Shown: piece after piece, positions 56,557 through 64,000 of the stretch
How positions within the stretch are numbered: the first letter of the stretch is position 1
Layout: each line of letters begins with the position of its first letter
Assembly (NCBI RefSeq): GCF_937871615.1
Contig: NZ_CALMPA010000070.1
Location: 1 to 64,000, forward strand
DNA: 64,000 nt
From: an uncultured Sphingomonas sp.
Lineage (GTDB): Bacteria; Pseudomonadota; Alphaproteobacteria; Sphingomonadales; Sphingomonadaceae
Direction: 5' to 3'
Notes under the pieces: generated by a model
What the model was told of the DNA's origin: nothing
The model's database searches: none
The model's input: only the letters and a program-made list of their open reading frames with translations
Position numbers and translations under genes: made by a program

Positions 56557-56606
56557 GTCGTCAACGCGCGATTCCCGCTGGGGTTCGCGGGCGACGAGAA
56601 ATCCGT

Positions 56607-58751
56607 TCAGCGTACCGTAAAAGTCACACGGTCGACGATGCGCCCGGCAAGATCGACCAGCGCCAGTTGATGCTTGCCCGGTGCGGGGAAGATCGGGGCG
56701 ATCGTGTCGGCGGCGCCCAGATCGCGCGCATCGAGCCGCAGCCGGTGCGCCGCCGCCGCCCCTGTCACCGCCACGGACAGCCGTTGCCGATCGCGCGGGA
56801 TATCGGGATCGAGCGCATAGACGCTGCCCGAAACGGGCGTGGCGATGCGCGGGCGGCGCGCTTCCGCTGGCGCCGCATCGGCGCGCGCGAAGGAGGTGCC
56901 GGCGAGGAACCATTCGCGGCGGGGCTGCTCACGCGTGCCCGCGAACGTCACCTGTCGCGCCTCGATTCCGGCGGGCGGGGGCGGGGGCGGGGCGTGGCCG
57001 GCGCGCGCGCCGTTCAGCGCGAGCATCACATCGCGCCATACCGGCGCCGCGCCGCTCGTCCCCGAAACGGCGCGCATCGCATCACCCTCGACATTGCCGA
57101 CCCACACCGCCACCGTGAAGCGATCGGAAAAGCCGACGCACCAATTGTCGCGCATCGCCTTTGACGTGCCGGTCTTCACCGCCGCCCAGAACGGCAGCCT
57201 GAGCGCCGAATCGAGCCCGAACGTGCCCGCGCGCGCCACCGGGTCCGACAGCATGTCGCCGACGATCCACGCCGCCGCCGGGGTGGTGATCGCGCGCGCG
57301 GGCTGATGCGGGTCCGCCGCCGTCAGCCGCAGTGGGGACCAGCGCCCGCCCCGCGCGAGGCTGCGATACGCCGCCGCCTGCTCCGCCAGCGTCACCTCCG
57401 CCGAACCGAGCGCGAGGCTGAAGCCGTAATAAGCGCCATCCTCCACCAGCCCGCGATAGCCCGTGTCCCACAGCCGGTCGCGGAATGGCTCGACGCCGAC
57501 CAGCAGCAGCGTGCGCACCGCCGGCACGTTGAGCGATCCCGCCAGCGCCGCGCGCGCGGAAACCGGCCCCTTGAACGCGCGATCGTAATTCTGCGGCACG
57601 TACAGCCCGGACGCGGTGTCGAGCTGCACCGGCGAATCGTCGAGGATCGAGGCAGGCGTGAGATAGCCCTTCTCGATCGCCTCGGCATAAAGGAACGGCT
57701 TCAGCGTCGATCCCGCCTGGCGATAGGCGTTGGCCGCGTCCACCGCCGGGGCGGTGGAATTGCCGCCGATCCCGCCGACATAGGCGAGCACGTCGCCGCT
57801 CGCATTGTCGACCACGATCACCGCGCCATCGCGCGCGCGGGTCGCGCCAAGCCCCAGAAGCTGGCGGCGCAACGCGGCGATCGCGATGCGCTGGACATTG
57901 ATATCGAGCGTGGTGGCAACGCGCATCCCAGGCTTCTGGAGCAGCCGGTCGGCAAGATGCGGCGCCAGCCCCGGATCGAGCGCGAGGCTGCGCGCCGGGC
58001 CGAGCATCGAGGCGGCTAGCGCGGAATAGCGCGCGCAATTCTTGTCCCGCGCCAGCGCGCAGGCGCGGCGTGCGACGCGATTCGCTGGCGCCTGCGGATT
58101 GGGGAGCAACGCCGCCAGCAGCAGCGCGTCGTCGCGGGTCAGCGCGGCGGGCGTCTTCCCGAACAGCCCGAGCGCGGCGGCGCCGATCCCCTGCGCCTCC
58201 CCGCGAAAGCCCGCGAGATTGAGATAGGCTTCGAGGATCTGGTCGCGGCTCCATGTCTCGCCGATCGTTCGCGCCGCCCTGATCTGGCGCAACTTGTCGC
58301 GCCAGCCGCGCGCGCCGGGCCGGGCGAGATCGGGCGCGAGGAAACCGGCGAGTTGCATCGCGAGCGTACTCGCGCCGCGCGGGCGCTTGCCGGTGATCCG
58401 ATCGCGCAGCGCGCCGCCCAGCGCGAGCCAGTCGACCCCGGCATGATCGGCGAAGCGCCGGTCCTCCGCCGTGACGATCGTGGTGCGGGCGATCGGCGCG
58501 ATCCGGTCGAGCGGGGTCCATGCCAGCCGCCGCGTGGCGAAATCGACGCGCGAGGAATCGAGCAGCACGCCGTTACGGTCGTAAAGCCACGCCTCCGATG
58601 GCCGCCACGCCGCACGCACCTGCGCATAGCCCGGCAACGGGGGCGGGCGGGTGAACCAGTCGGCGAGGGCGAACAGCGCCGCCGCCAGCAGGATCGCCGC
58701 GACCGGCCACGCGCGCCGCGCCGGGCGGGCAGGCGCGCGCCCGTCGCTCAC
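56607..58751 (-). CDS. pbpC: penicillin-binding protein 1C
   Basis: This is a 714-residue class A PBP of the PbpC type. A short cytoplasmic tail and one membrane helix (about 14-33) precede the GT51 glycosyltransferase (TAEDRRFADHAGVDW, GASTLAMQLAGFL). The transpeptidase has nucleophile Ser348 (STLK), SLN in AGSLNVPAVR and KTGTS. The C-terminal about 100 residues form the extra BiPBP_C beta domain of PbpC proteins. It starts on the stop of the alpha-2-macroglobulin gene (ATGA), so the two are co-translated. Confidence 0.95.
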   Translation of the reverse strand: MSDGRAPARPARRAWPVAAILLAAALFALADWFTRPPPLPGYAQVRAAWRPSEAWLYDRNGVLLDSSRVDFATRRLAWTPLDRIAPIARTTIVTAEDRRFADHAGVDWLALGGALRDRITGKRPRGASTLAMQLAGFLAPDLARPGARGWRDKLRQIRAARTIGETWSRDQILEAYLNLAGFRGEAQGIGAAALGLFGKTPAALTRDDALLLAALLPNPQAPANRVARRACALARDKNCARYSALAASMLGPARSLALDPGLAPHLADRLLQKPGMRVATTLDINVQRIAIAALRRQLLGLGATRARDGAVIVVDNASGDVLAYVGGIGGNSTAPAVDAANAYRQAGSTLKPFLYAEAIEKGYLTPASILDDSPVQLDTASGLYVPQNYDRAFKGPVSARAALAGSLNVPAVRTLLLVGVEPFRDRLWDTGYRGLVEDGAYYGFSLALGSAEVTLAEQAAAYRSLARGGRWSPLRLTAADPHQPARAITTPAAAWIVGDMLSDPVARAGTFGLDSALRLPFWAAVKTGTSKAMRDNWCVGFSDRFTVAVWVGNVEGDAMRAVSGTSGAAPVWRDVMLALNGARAGHAPPPPPPAGIEARQVTFAGTREQPRREWFLAGTSFARADAAPAEARRPRIATPVSGSVYALDPDIPRDRQRLSVAVTGAAAAHRLRLDARDLGAADTIAPIFPAPGKHQLALVDLAGRIVDRVTFTVR

Positions 58752-61700
58752 CGTTGCACGACCACCACCGGCGCATTGGGCACCGCCGCGTGGATCGCGG
58801 GCGAATACATCGCCTCAACGCGCGTCGGCGGAAGCTGGAAGCGGCCCGCGCCGTTCAGCCGCAACATATAAGACGCCTGGAAGCGCCCGCGCGGCACCCA
58901 TGCGTAGAAGCCGCGCCACGCGGTATTGCCGCGCTCGACATAGGCGGGGACGACGCCCGCCTGCACCTCCCACAATTTGCCGCCGCCATCCACCGCGCCG
59001 AATTTCACGCCGTCGCCGGCGCTGGCCTGATCGGCGAGCATTTTCGATTGCCCGCCGAGATCGCCGATGATCGTCGCCCCCGCCGGGATCGGATCGTCGA
59101 TCACCACCCAGTTGCGCTCGGCGGTCGCGTCGACGGTCAGCGTGATCCGCAGCACGTCGCCGCGCGTCAATTGCCCCGCGACGCGGCGCTGCACCACCTC
59201 CACCTTCCGCGTCAGCCGATAACCGGCGGAGAGCGGCTGGGCGAGCGGCACGGCGGCCTTCACCGAAACACTCGCCCACGGCCCCTCGCCGCCCGACTGG
59301 CGCAGCACCAGCGGCGCCGGCCCGGCGGGCAGCGGCAGCGACGCCTGCCGCCGGTCCGCCGCCAGCGGCCAGGCGAAGCTGGCGCTACGCCCGCCCAATG
59401 TCGCGGTGGTCGTGCCCGCGATCGCGCTCGCGGGGTAAAGCCCGGCGAAACGCCGCACGGCGAGCGCCCCCCAGGCGTTGGCGGTGGTGGTGTCCCAGCG
59501 CCCGCGCTGCTGGCGCGCGGCGATGCCGACCATCATCTTCGGCCCTTCATCCTGCCAGCCGGGGCGCCCGAGCATCGCCAGCAATGCCTTGATCGAGCCT
59601 TCGTCGGCGGACGACATCAGCCACCACGGCGCGTTCGACGCATCGGAAAGATCGAGCCGCGTTCCCTCATACACCAGCCGGCTGCGCAGCGCATTCTCGC
59701 CCGCCCCGCGCATAGCCCGCGCATTGGCGAGGCCAGGCACGCGATCGAGCGCGAGCAGATAATCGGCGAGGCTCCCGGTTGGCATTTCCGCCGGGGTCAG
59801 CCCGATCTGGCCGAGCATGGCGGGTGTCGCGGCGCCCGCCCGCGCCAGCGCGGCGAAGGCGGCGAGCCGCTGGAGCCGCACGTCGCCATATTCCTCATTG
59901 CGCAAGCGCCCGTCGAGCACGGCGCGCAGCCCCTCGATCATCCTGGCCTTGCTCGCCTCGGGGATCGGCAGCCCGGCCTCGCCCGCCATCGACAGGACAT
60001 AGGCGGTCAGCGCCTCCGAGCCCTTGAGGCTATCGCTCGGCCAGTAACGCAACAGCCCGTCTGGCGCCTGATAGGCTGGGATGTCCGCCGCCAGCCGTGC
60101 CCAGCCCGGTGTGTCGCCGAGTGCGACGATGCGGCTCATCTGTTGTTCGAAGCAGGTATAGGGATAAGCCGCCATGAACGCGCGCACCCCGGCCATCGGC
60201 GGCGCGAGCGTATCGTCGAGCCGGATATCGACCGAACCCATCCCGCGGATCGCGCCGGCGGGCGCCCGGATCGGGATCACCGTATCCGCGCCCACCCGCG
60301 CCAGCGTCGATGCCCAAACCTCGACCGGCACCGCGGGCAGCACCTCCTGCGTCACCGTCACCTTGTCCGCCGCGCGCCCGTCGCTCGTCTTCGCGCTGAC
60401 CTGCCAGCGCAGATTGCCCGCCTGCGCTGGCGCGGTGAGGTTCCACGCGATCGGCGCGGCGCCGCCGGCGGGGATCGTCACGGTAAGCGGCCTGCCCGTC
60501 GCGATGCGCGGGGTGAGCGACACCTCCGCCGTTACGGTCATCGGCTTGTCCGAACCGTTCCTGAGCGTGAAGCCGGCGGCATAAAAATCGCCGGTGCGCA
60601 CCGCCGGGGGCAGCCCGGCGTAAACCGACAGATCCTGTGCGGTGCGGATGCTGATCGCGCCGGTGCCGAAGCGATCCGCCCCGTCGGTGGCAATCGCGAC
60701 CAGCCGGAACGAGGTCAATGCGTCATTGAGCGGCACCGGGACCACCGCGCGGCCATTGGTATCGAGCGCGACGCGGCCCGTCCACAGCAGCACCGGCTGG
60801 AAATTCTCGCGGTTGAGCGCGGTTGCATCGCCGCCGCCGCCGCCGCCCGCCTCCACCGCTTTGCGCCCATAATGCCGCTTGCCCACCACCTGCATCTGCG
60901 CGGTGGCGGTGAGGACGGAGAGCGGGCGTTCGCCCATCATCGCGCTCAGCACGTCCCATGATTCATTGGGGGCAAGCTGGAGCAACGCCTGATCGACCGC
61001 CGCGAAGGCGACATCGGCGGTGCGCACCGGCCTGCCATCCGGCCCGCGCACCTGAATGGCGACCTGCGCCGTATCGCGCGCGGCATAACGCTCGCGATCG
61101 GCCTTCACCGTCACGCCCAGCCTATGCGCTTCCCACCCGACCTTCACCTTCGCGATGCCCAGGCGATAGGCCGGCTTGGATAGATCGACGAGCGCGGTAG
61201 GGGCGGGCGCTTCGTTGCGCGCGCCGAACAGGCTCTTGAACCAGCCCCACCAGCTTTGCGTCACGCGCCCGCGCACCGCCAGCACCGAGACATAGACATC
61301 GGGCGCATAGCTGCCCGGCATCTTCACCTCGACCACCGGGTCTTTCCCGGACAATTGCGTGACGAAGCTGGAAAGCACGCCCTCGCGCTCCACCGTCACC
61401 AGCGCGGTCGCCTCGCGGAACGGCATCCGCACCTGGAAGCGCGCGGTTTCGCCCGCCTTATAGGCGGGCTGTTCGGGCACCACGTCCATGCGATCGCCAT
61501 TGTCGCCGCCGAACCACCAATCGTCGTCGCCCGCCAGCCACACCGAGCGCACCGCGCGCGCGACATTGCCGTCCGCGTCGGTGGTAGTCGCCACCGCATA
61601 GACTTCGCCCGAAACACCGGGGCTGGCCGCGCATTGCGCCAGCCCCTGCGCGTCGGTGGTGGCGGAACAGGAGGCGGAGAGCTTCGTCGTCCGCATCTGA

Positions 61701-64000
61701 TTGTCATAAGCGTAGAAGCCGCCGATCAGCCGGCGCCGCGCGGTGAGTATCTGGCGGCTGTAGAGGGCGACCGCGATCTTCTGGCCCTTGATCGGCTTGC
61801 CATCGGAATCGAGCGCGACGAAGCGCAGGCGCAGATCGTCCTGCTTCATCAGCCAGCCGTCGGTCTTGACGCCGAGTTGCACGCGCGACGCGAACACCGG
61901 GATGGTGCGCGACGCGGTCAGCGTCTGGCCGTTGGCATCCTGATAATCCATCTCGACCGTCATGTCGGTCGTGCCGTCAAGGCCCTGCGGCACGTCGATC
62001 GTCTGGCGCCCGGTGCCGTCCGCGCCCAGCCTGGCGGGGAGCGTCTGCGTCGGCGGCAGGCTGGGCGTATCCTCCTCGCCATCACCGTTCAGCGGCTTTA
62101 CGCCCTCCTGCACGGCGCGACCGCCGAAGGTATAGGCGTCATAACCATCCGGGTTGGCCCGGCGCGCGAACCAGCCGACGCGCAGATCGACCGGCAGGTT
62201 CGATGCGCCCCCGCCCGAGAGATAGCCGACGAACAGATCGAGCGGCACCGCCTTGGGGCGCACCAGCGCGCCCTTCGGCCCGCCCACCGTCGCGCGCATC
62301 GTCGGCAGGCGATATTCGTCGAGCCGGAACGACTGGCTGGTGTAGATCGTGCGCTCGTTCTTGCCGGCGCCTGCGATCACGCGCAGATCATAGTCGCCCA
62401 TCGGCGCGCCCTTTGGCGCGGTCCAACTCGTCTCGCCCGTGCCGTTCGCGTCGATCGTCAGCGGCAGATCGAATTCGGTATCCGATCCGCGATGCGACAG
62501 CCGCAACGTGCCCGTGAAACCGGCGGGAATGGTGAAGCCCGCGCCGACGGGGTGGCGCACGATATGCTTCATGTGGATCGTTTCGCCGGCACGGACCAGC
62601 GCGCGATCGAAGACGGTGTGGAAAATGTCGTCGGGCTTCGAATAGCCATAGGGCAGATCGAAATCATACGGGCGGATGCCGTCGCCCCATTCGGTGAGGG
62701 TGAAGCTGAAATCGCCGCCCGCGCGGGCGGAGATCATCAGCGGATGCGCGGAGGAATTCTCGCCGCAGCCGCCATAGGTCTCCGGTTCGGGCAGCCCGCC
62801 GGCCACCATCAGCGCGCCGGAACGGTCGGTCGCGCCGCGCGCCAGCGATTTGCCCGTGCAACTGTCGGTGATCGCGATCGCGGCGTTGGCGACGGGCTTG
62901 CCGCTGTCGAGCGCGGTTACCCAGGCAAGGCTGCGCTCGCGGCCCCATTTGAAATGCACCGCCATGTTGGTGACGAGCGCGGACGCGGCGACATAGCGCG
63001 TGGCATCGCGGCCCAGCAGCGCGCGCCCCAGCACGGGGCTGGCAAGTTCGACGACATAGAAGCCGGGCTTGCCGAGCGGCACGCCGATTACCTCGAAATC
63101 GCGCCCCTTGCCGGGGAGCGCGACCGTGAGCGGTGCGCCCTTGCCGCCGAGAATCGCGGTGTCGCCGGTGTGGTTGACCTCCACCGTTTCCTTGCCGTGC
63201 GTAACGGTTTCATACCTGTTGTCGCCGGCTGATCCGACGCGGCGCAGCCATTCGGCGACATCGCGATCGCTGTTCGCGACGCGCAGCGCCTGTCCGCCGA
63301 CCGAAAGGTTGCGGCCCTGAAGCGCGGGCTCGACGTTTCGCACCGTGACCGGCAGCACGCCGCCTTCCTTCGCCTCAAGGATGCCGAATGGCGCGGCGAA
63401 TTTCACCAGCGGCGGGGCACGATCGAAGCGGATATCGAGCGGGAAACGCTCCGCATTGGAAAGCGCGCGGCCGCTTTCGTCCTTCACGCCCGGCGGCAAT
63501 ACCAGCTTCGCGGCGGTGTCGAACGGCAGCGGCGTGGGGAAGGAGATGTCGGCGATCGTCGCCTTTTTCCGATCGTCATCGCTGAACGTCGGCGCGATCG
63601 TCTTGCCGTCAGCGAGCGTGATGCGGATCGCCTGCGCGACCGACATCGGCACCGGGGCGGAGAAGCGCACCCACGCCTTTTCGACCGGGCTGCATCCGGC
63701 CTGAGGATTGACGCGCGAACATTCGAAACGCGCGGCGAACGGCTTGCGCACGGTGTAATCGAAACGCTGGTCGCTGCCGGCGCGCTTGCCGCCGGTGGCG
63801 GCGATGTTCGCACCCCACACCAGCGCCATGTCGCGCCCCGGCGGCAGGTTTCGGCGGCATTTCAGCGCGACGACGCTGCTGAGCGCGCGCTGCCGATCGG
63901 CCGCGGCGGCGGGCAGATCCTGCGCGATGCCGGCACTTTCGAGAAAATGCCTGACCTCCCAGCGATCCGTTCCCATCGCGCCGAGCAACTTGCCGGGCAG
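58748..64000 (-). CDS. bacterial alpha-2-macroglobulin, 5' end outside the window
   Basis: At least 1750 residues are visible, and the frame is still open at the right edge (codons continue to 64000). The N-terminus with its signal or lipobox is therefore missing; the first in-window start at 63988 is not taken as real. Domains are macroglobulin-like beta repeats, then a thioester domain. The motif Cys-Phe-Glu-Gln (Cys at 60152-60154) sits in YPYTCFEQ, so the reactive thioester is present. Bacterial forms trap proteases in the periplasm and act with PBP1C on damaged envelope. It overlaps pbpC by four bases. Confidence 0.93.
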   Translation of the reverse strand: MPGKLLGAMGTDRWEVRHFLESAGIAQDLPAAAADRQRALSSVVALKCRRNLPPGRDMALVWGANIAATGGKRAGSDQRFDYTVRKPFAARFECSRVNPQAGCSPVEKAWVRFSAPVPMSVAQAIRITLADGKTIAPTFSDDDRKKATIADISFPTPLPFDTAAKLVLPPGVKDESGRALSNAERFPLDIRFDRAPPLVKFAAPFGILEAKEGGVLPVTVRNVEPALQGRNLSVGGQALRVANSDRDVAEWLRRVGSAGDNRYETVTHGKETVEVNHTGDTAILGGKGAPLTVALPGKGRDFEVIGVPLGKPGFYVVELASPVLGRALLGRDATRYVAASALVTNMAVHFKWGRERSLAWVTALDSGKPVANAAIAITDSCTGKSLARGATDRSGALMVAGGLPEPETYGGCGENSSAHPLMISARAGGDFSFTLTEWGDGIRPYDFDLPYGYSKPDDIFHTVFDRALVRAGETIHMKHIVRHPVGAGFTIPAGFTGTLRLSHRGSDTEFDLPLTIDANGTGETSWTAPKGAPMGDYDLRVIAGAGKNERTIYTSQSFRLDEYRLPTMRATVGGPKGALVRPKAVPLDLFVGYLSGGGASNLPVDLRVGWFARRANPDGYDAYTFGGRAVQEGVKPLNGDGEEDTPSLPPTQTLPARLGADGTGRQTIDVPQGLDGTTDMTVEMDYQDANGQTLTASRTIPVFASRVQLGVKTDGWLMKQDDLRLRFVALDSDGKPIKGQKIAVALYSRQILTARRRLIGGFYAYDNQMRTTKLSASCSATTDAQGLAQCAASPGVSGEVYAVATTTDADGNVARAVRSVWLAGDDDWWFGGDNGDRMDVVPEQPAYKAGETARFQVRMPFREATALVTVEREGVLSSFVTQLSGKDPVVEVKMPGSYAPDVYVSVLAVRGRVTQSWWGWFKSLFGARNEAPAPTALVDLSKPAYRLGIAKVKVGWEAHRLGVTVKADRERYAARDTAQVAIQVRGPDGRPVRTADVAFAAVDQALLQLAPNESWDVLSAMMGERPLSVLTATAQMQVVGKRHYGRKAVEAGGGGGGDATALNRENFQPVLLWTGRVALDTNGRAVVPVPLNDALTSFRLVAIATDGADRFGTGAISIRTAQDLSVYAGLPPAVRTGDFYAAGFTLRNGSDKPMTVTAEVSLTPRIATGRPLTVTIPAGGAAPIAWNLTAPAQAGNLRWQVSAKTSDGRAADKVTVTQEVLPAVPVEVWASTLARVGADTVIPIRAPAGAIRGMGSVDIRLDDTLAPPMAGVRAFMAAYPYTCFEQQMSRIVALGDTPGWARLAADIPAYQAPDGLLRYWPSDSLKGSEALTAYVLSMAGEAGLPIPEASKARMIEGLRAVLDGRLRNEEYGDVRLQRLAAFAALARAGAATPAMLGQIGLTPAEMPTGSLADYLLALDRVPGLANARAMRGAGENALRSRLVYEGTRLDLSDASNAPWWLMSSADEGSIKALLAMLGRPGWQDEGPKMMVGIAARQQRGRWDTTTANAWGALAVRRFAGLYPASAIAGTTTATLGGRSASFAWPLAADRRQASLPLPAGPAPLVLRQSGGEGPWASVSVKAAVPLAQPLSAGYRLTRKVEVVQRRVAGQLTRGDVLRITLTVDATAERNWVVIDDPIPAGATIIGDLGGQSKMLADQASAGDGVKFGAVDGGGKLWEVQAGVVPAYVERGNTAWRGFYAWVPRGRFQASYMLRLNGAGRFQLPPTRVEAMYSPAIHAAVPNAPVVVVQR

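Noticed and set aside
58754-63232. Open frames of 735 and 658 codons opposite the alpha-2-macroglobulin gene
   Set aside because: No domains, biased composition, and full overlap with a well-supported gene.
1-64000. CRISPR array, prophage or transposase
   Set aside because: No regularly spaced direct repeats, phage structural genes or transposase motifs were seen. The repeats present are inverted and intergenic.

Overview
The window is chromosomal DNA of a high-GC alphaproteobacterium, most likely Sphingomonadaceae (Sphingomonas or a close relative). Three things point there: strong G/C bias at third codon positions, very short intergenic spaces with many TGATG or ATGA stop/start overlaps, and housekeeping neighbourhoods I associate with sphingomonads (infA-maf-rng-yacG, rpiB-glyA-nrdR, hemC-hemD followed by a mitofilin-like gene, alpha-2-macroglobulin with pbpC). 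I see no rRNA, insertion sequence, prophage or CRISPR array. There are two tRNA genes.

Layout. 1-2.0 kb: tRNA-Leu(CAG), an NDUFA9-like NAD(P)-binding protein and undecaprenyl-diphosphatase (uppP). 2.1-8.7 kb: glutamate synthase, with a secreted DUF2059 protein coupled between gltD and gltB. 8.8-9.9 kb: a GST-fold protein, probably the FtsZ partner FzlA, and CsaA. 10-18.3 kb: aminopeptidase N, an M28 peptidase, an SDR protein that overlaps tail-to-tail with an EamA transporter, and a bifunctional penicillin-binding protein. 18.3-28 kb: an FMN reductase, then a same-strand catabolic block of unknown substrate (amidohydrolase, unknown protein, aminoglycoside-phosphotransferase-like protein, double CoA-transferase, enoyl-CoA hydratase, thiolase-like protein). 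28-31.4 kb: rpiB-glyA-small membrane protein-nrdR-trmJ. 31.6-33.7 kb, minus strand: infA-maf-rng-yacG-tRNA-Phe. 33.8-37 kb: proton pyrophosphatase and thiL. 37.2-44.6 kb: nadB, a class A beta-lactamase-like lipoprotein, polA and a flippase. 44.7-52.8 kb, mostly minus strand: purH, a heparinase-like protein, rpe, rsmB, a DUF1697 protein, gpsA and tsaD, with one small plus-strand gene (DUF1674). 52.9-56.2 kb: hemC-hemD-mitofilin-like gene, then a DUF72 protein. 56.6-64 kb: pbpC coupled to a large alpha-2-macroglobulin gene that runs off the right edge.

Most genes are core metabolism and envelope functions. Peptidoglycan and envelope work recurs: UppP, FzlA, two class A PBPs, alpha-2-macroglobulin and the mitofilin-like protein. 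The least explained parts are two. First, the 18.99-27.96 kb catabolic block contains a CoA-transferase half and a thiolase-fold enzyme that both lack the expected catalytic residue. Second, there is a set of large intergenic palindromes. The most striking is a 272-bp element at 56181-56452 in which an outer 34-bp inverted repeat encloses two further stems. All positions, motifs and starts come from reading the sequence by eye. Family assignments come from recognised motifs, not from a search.
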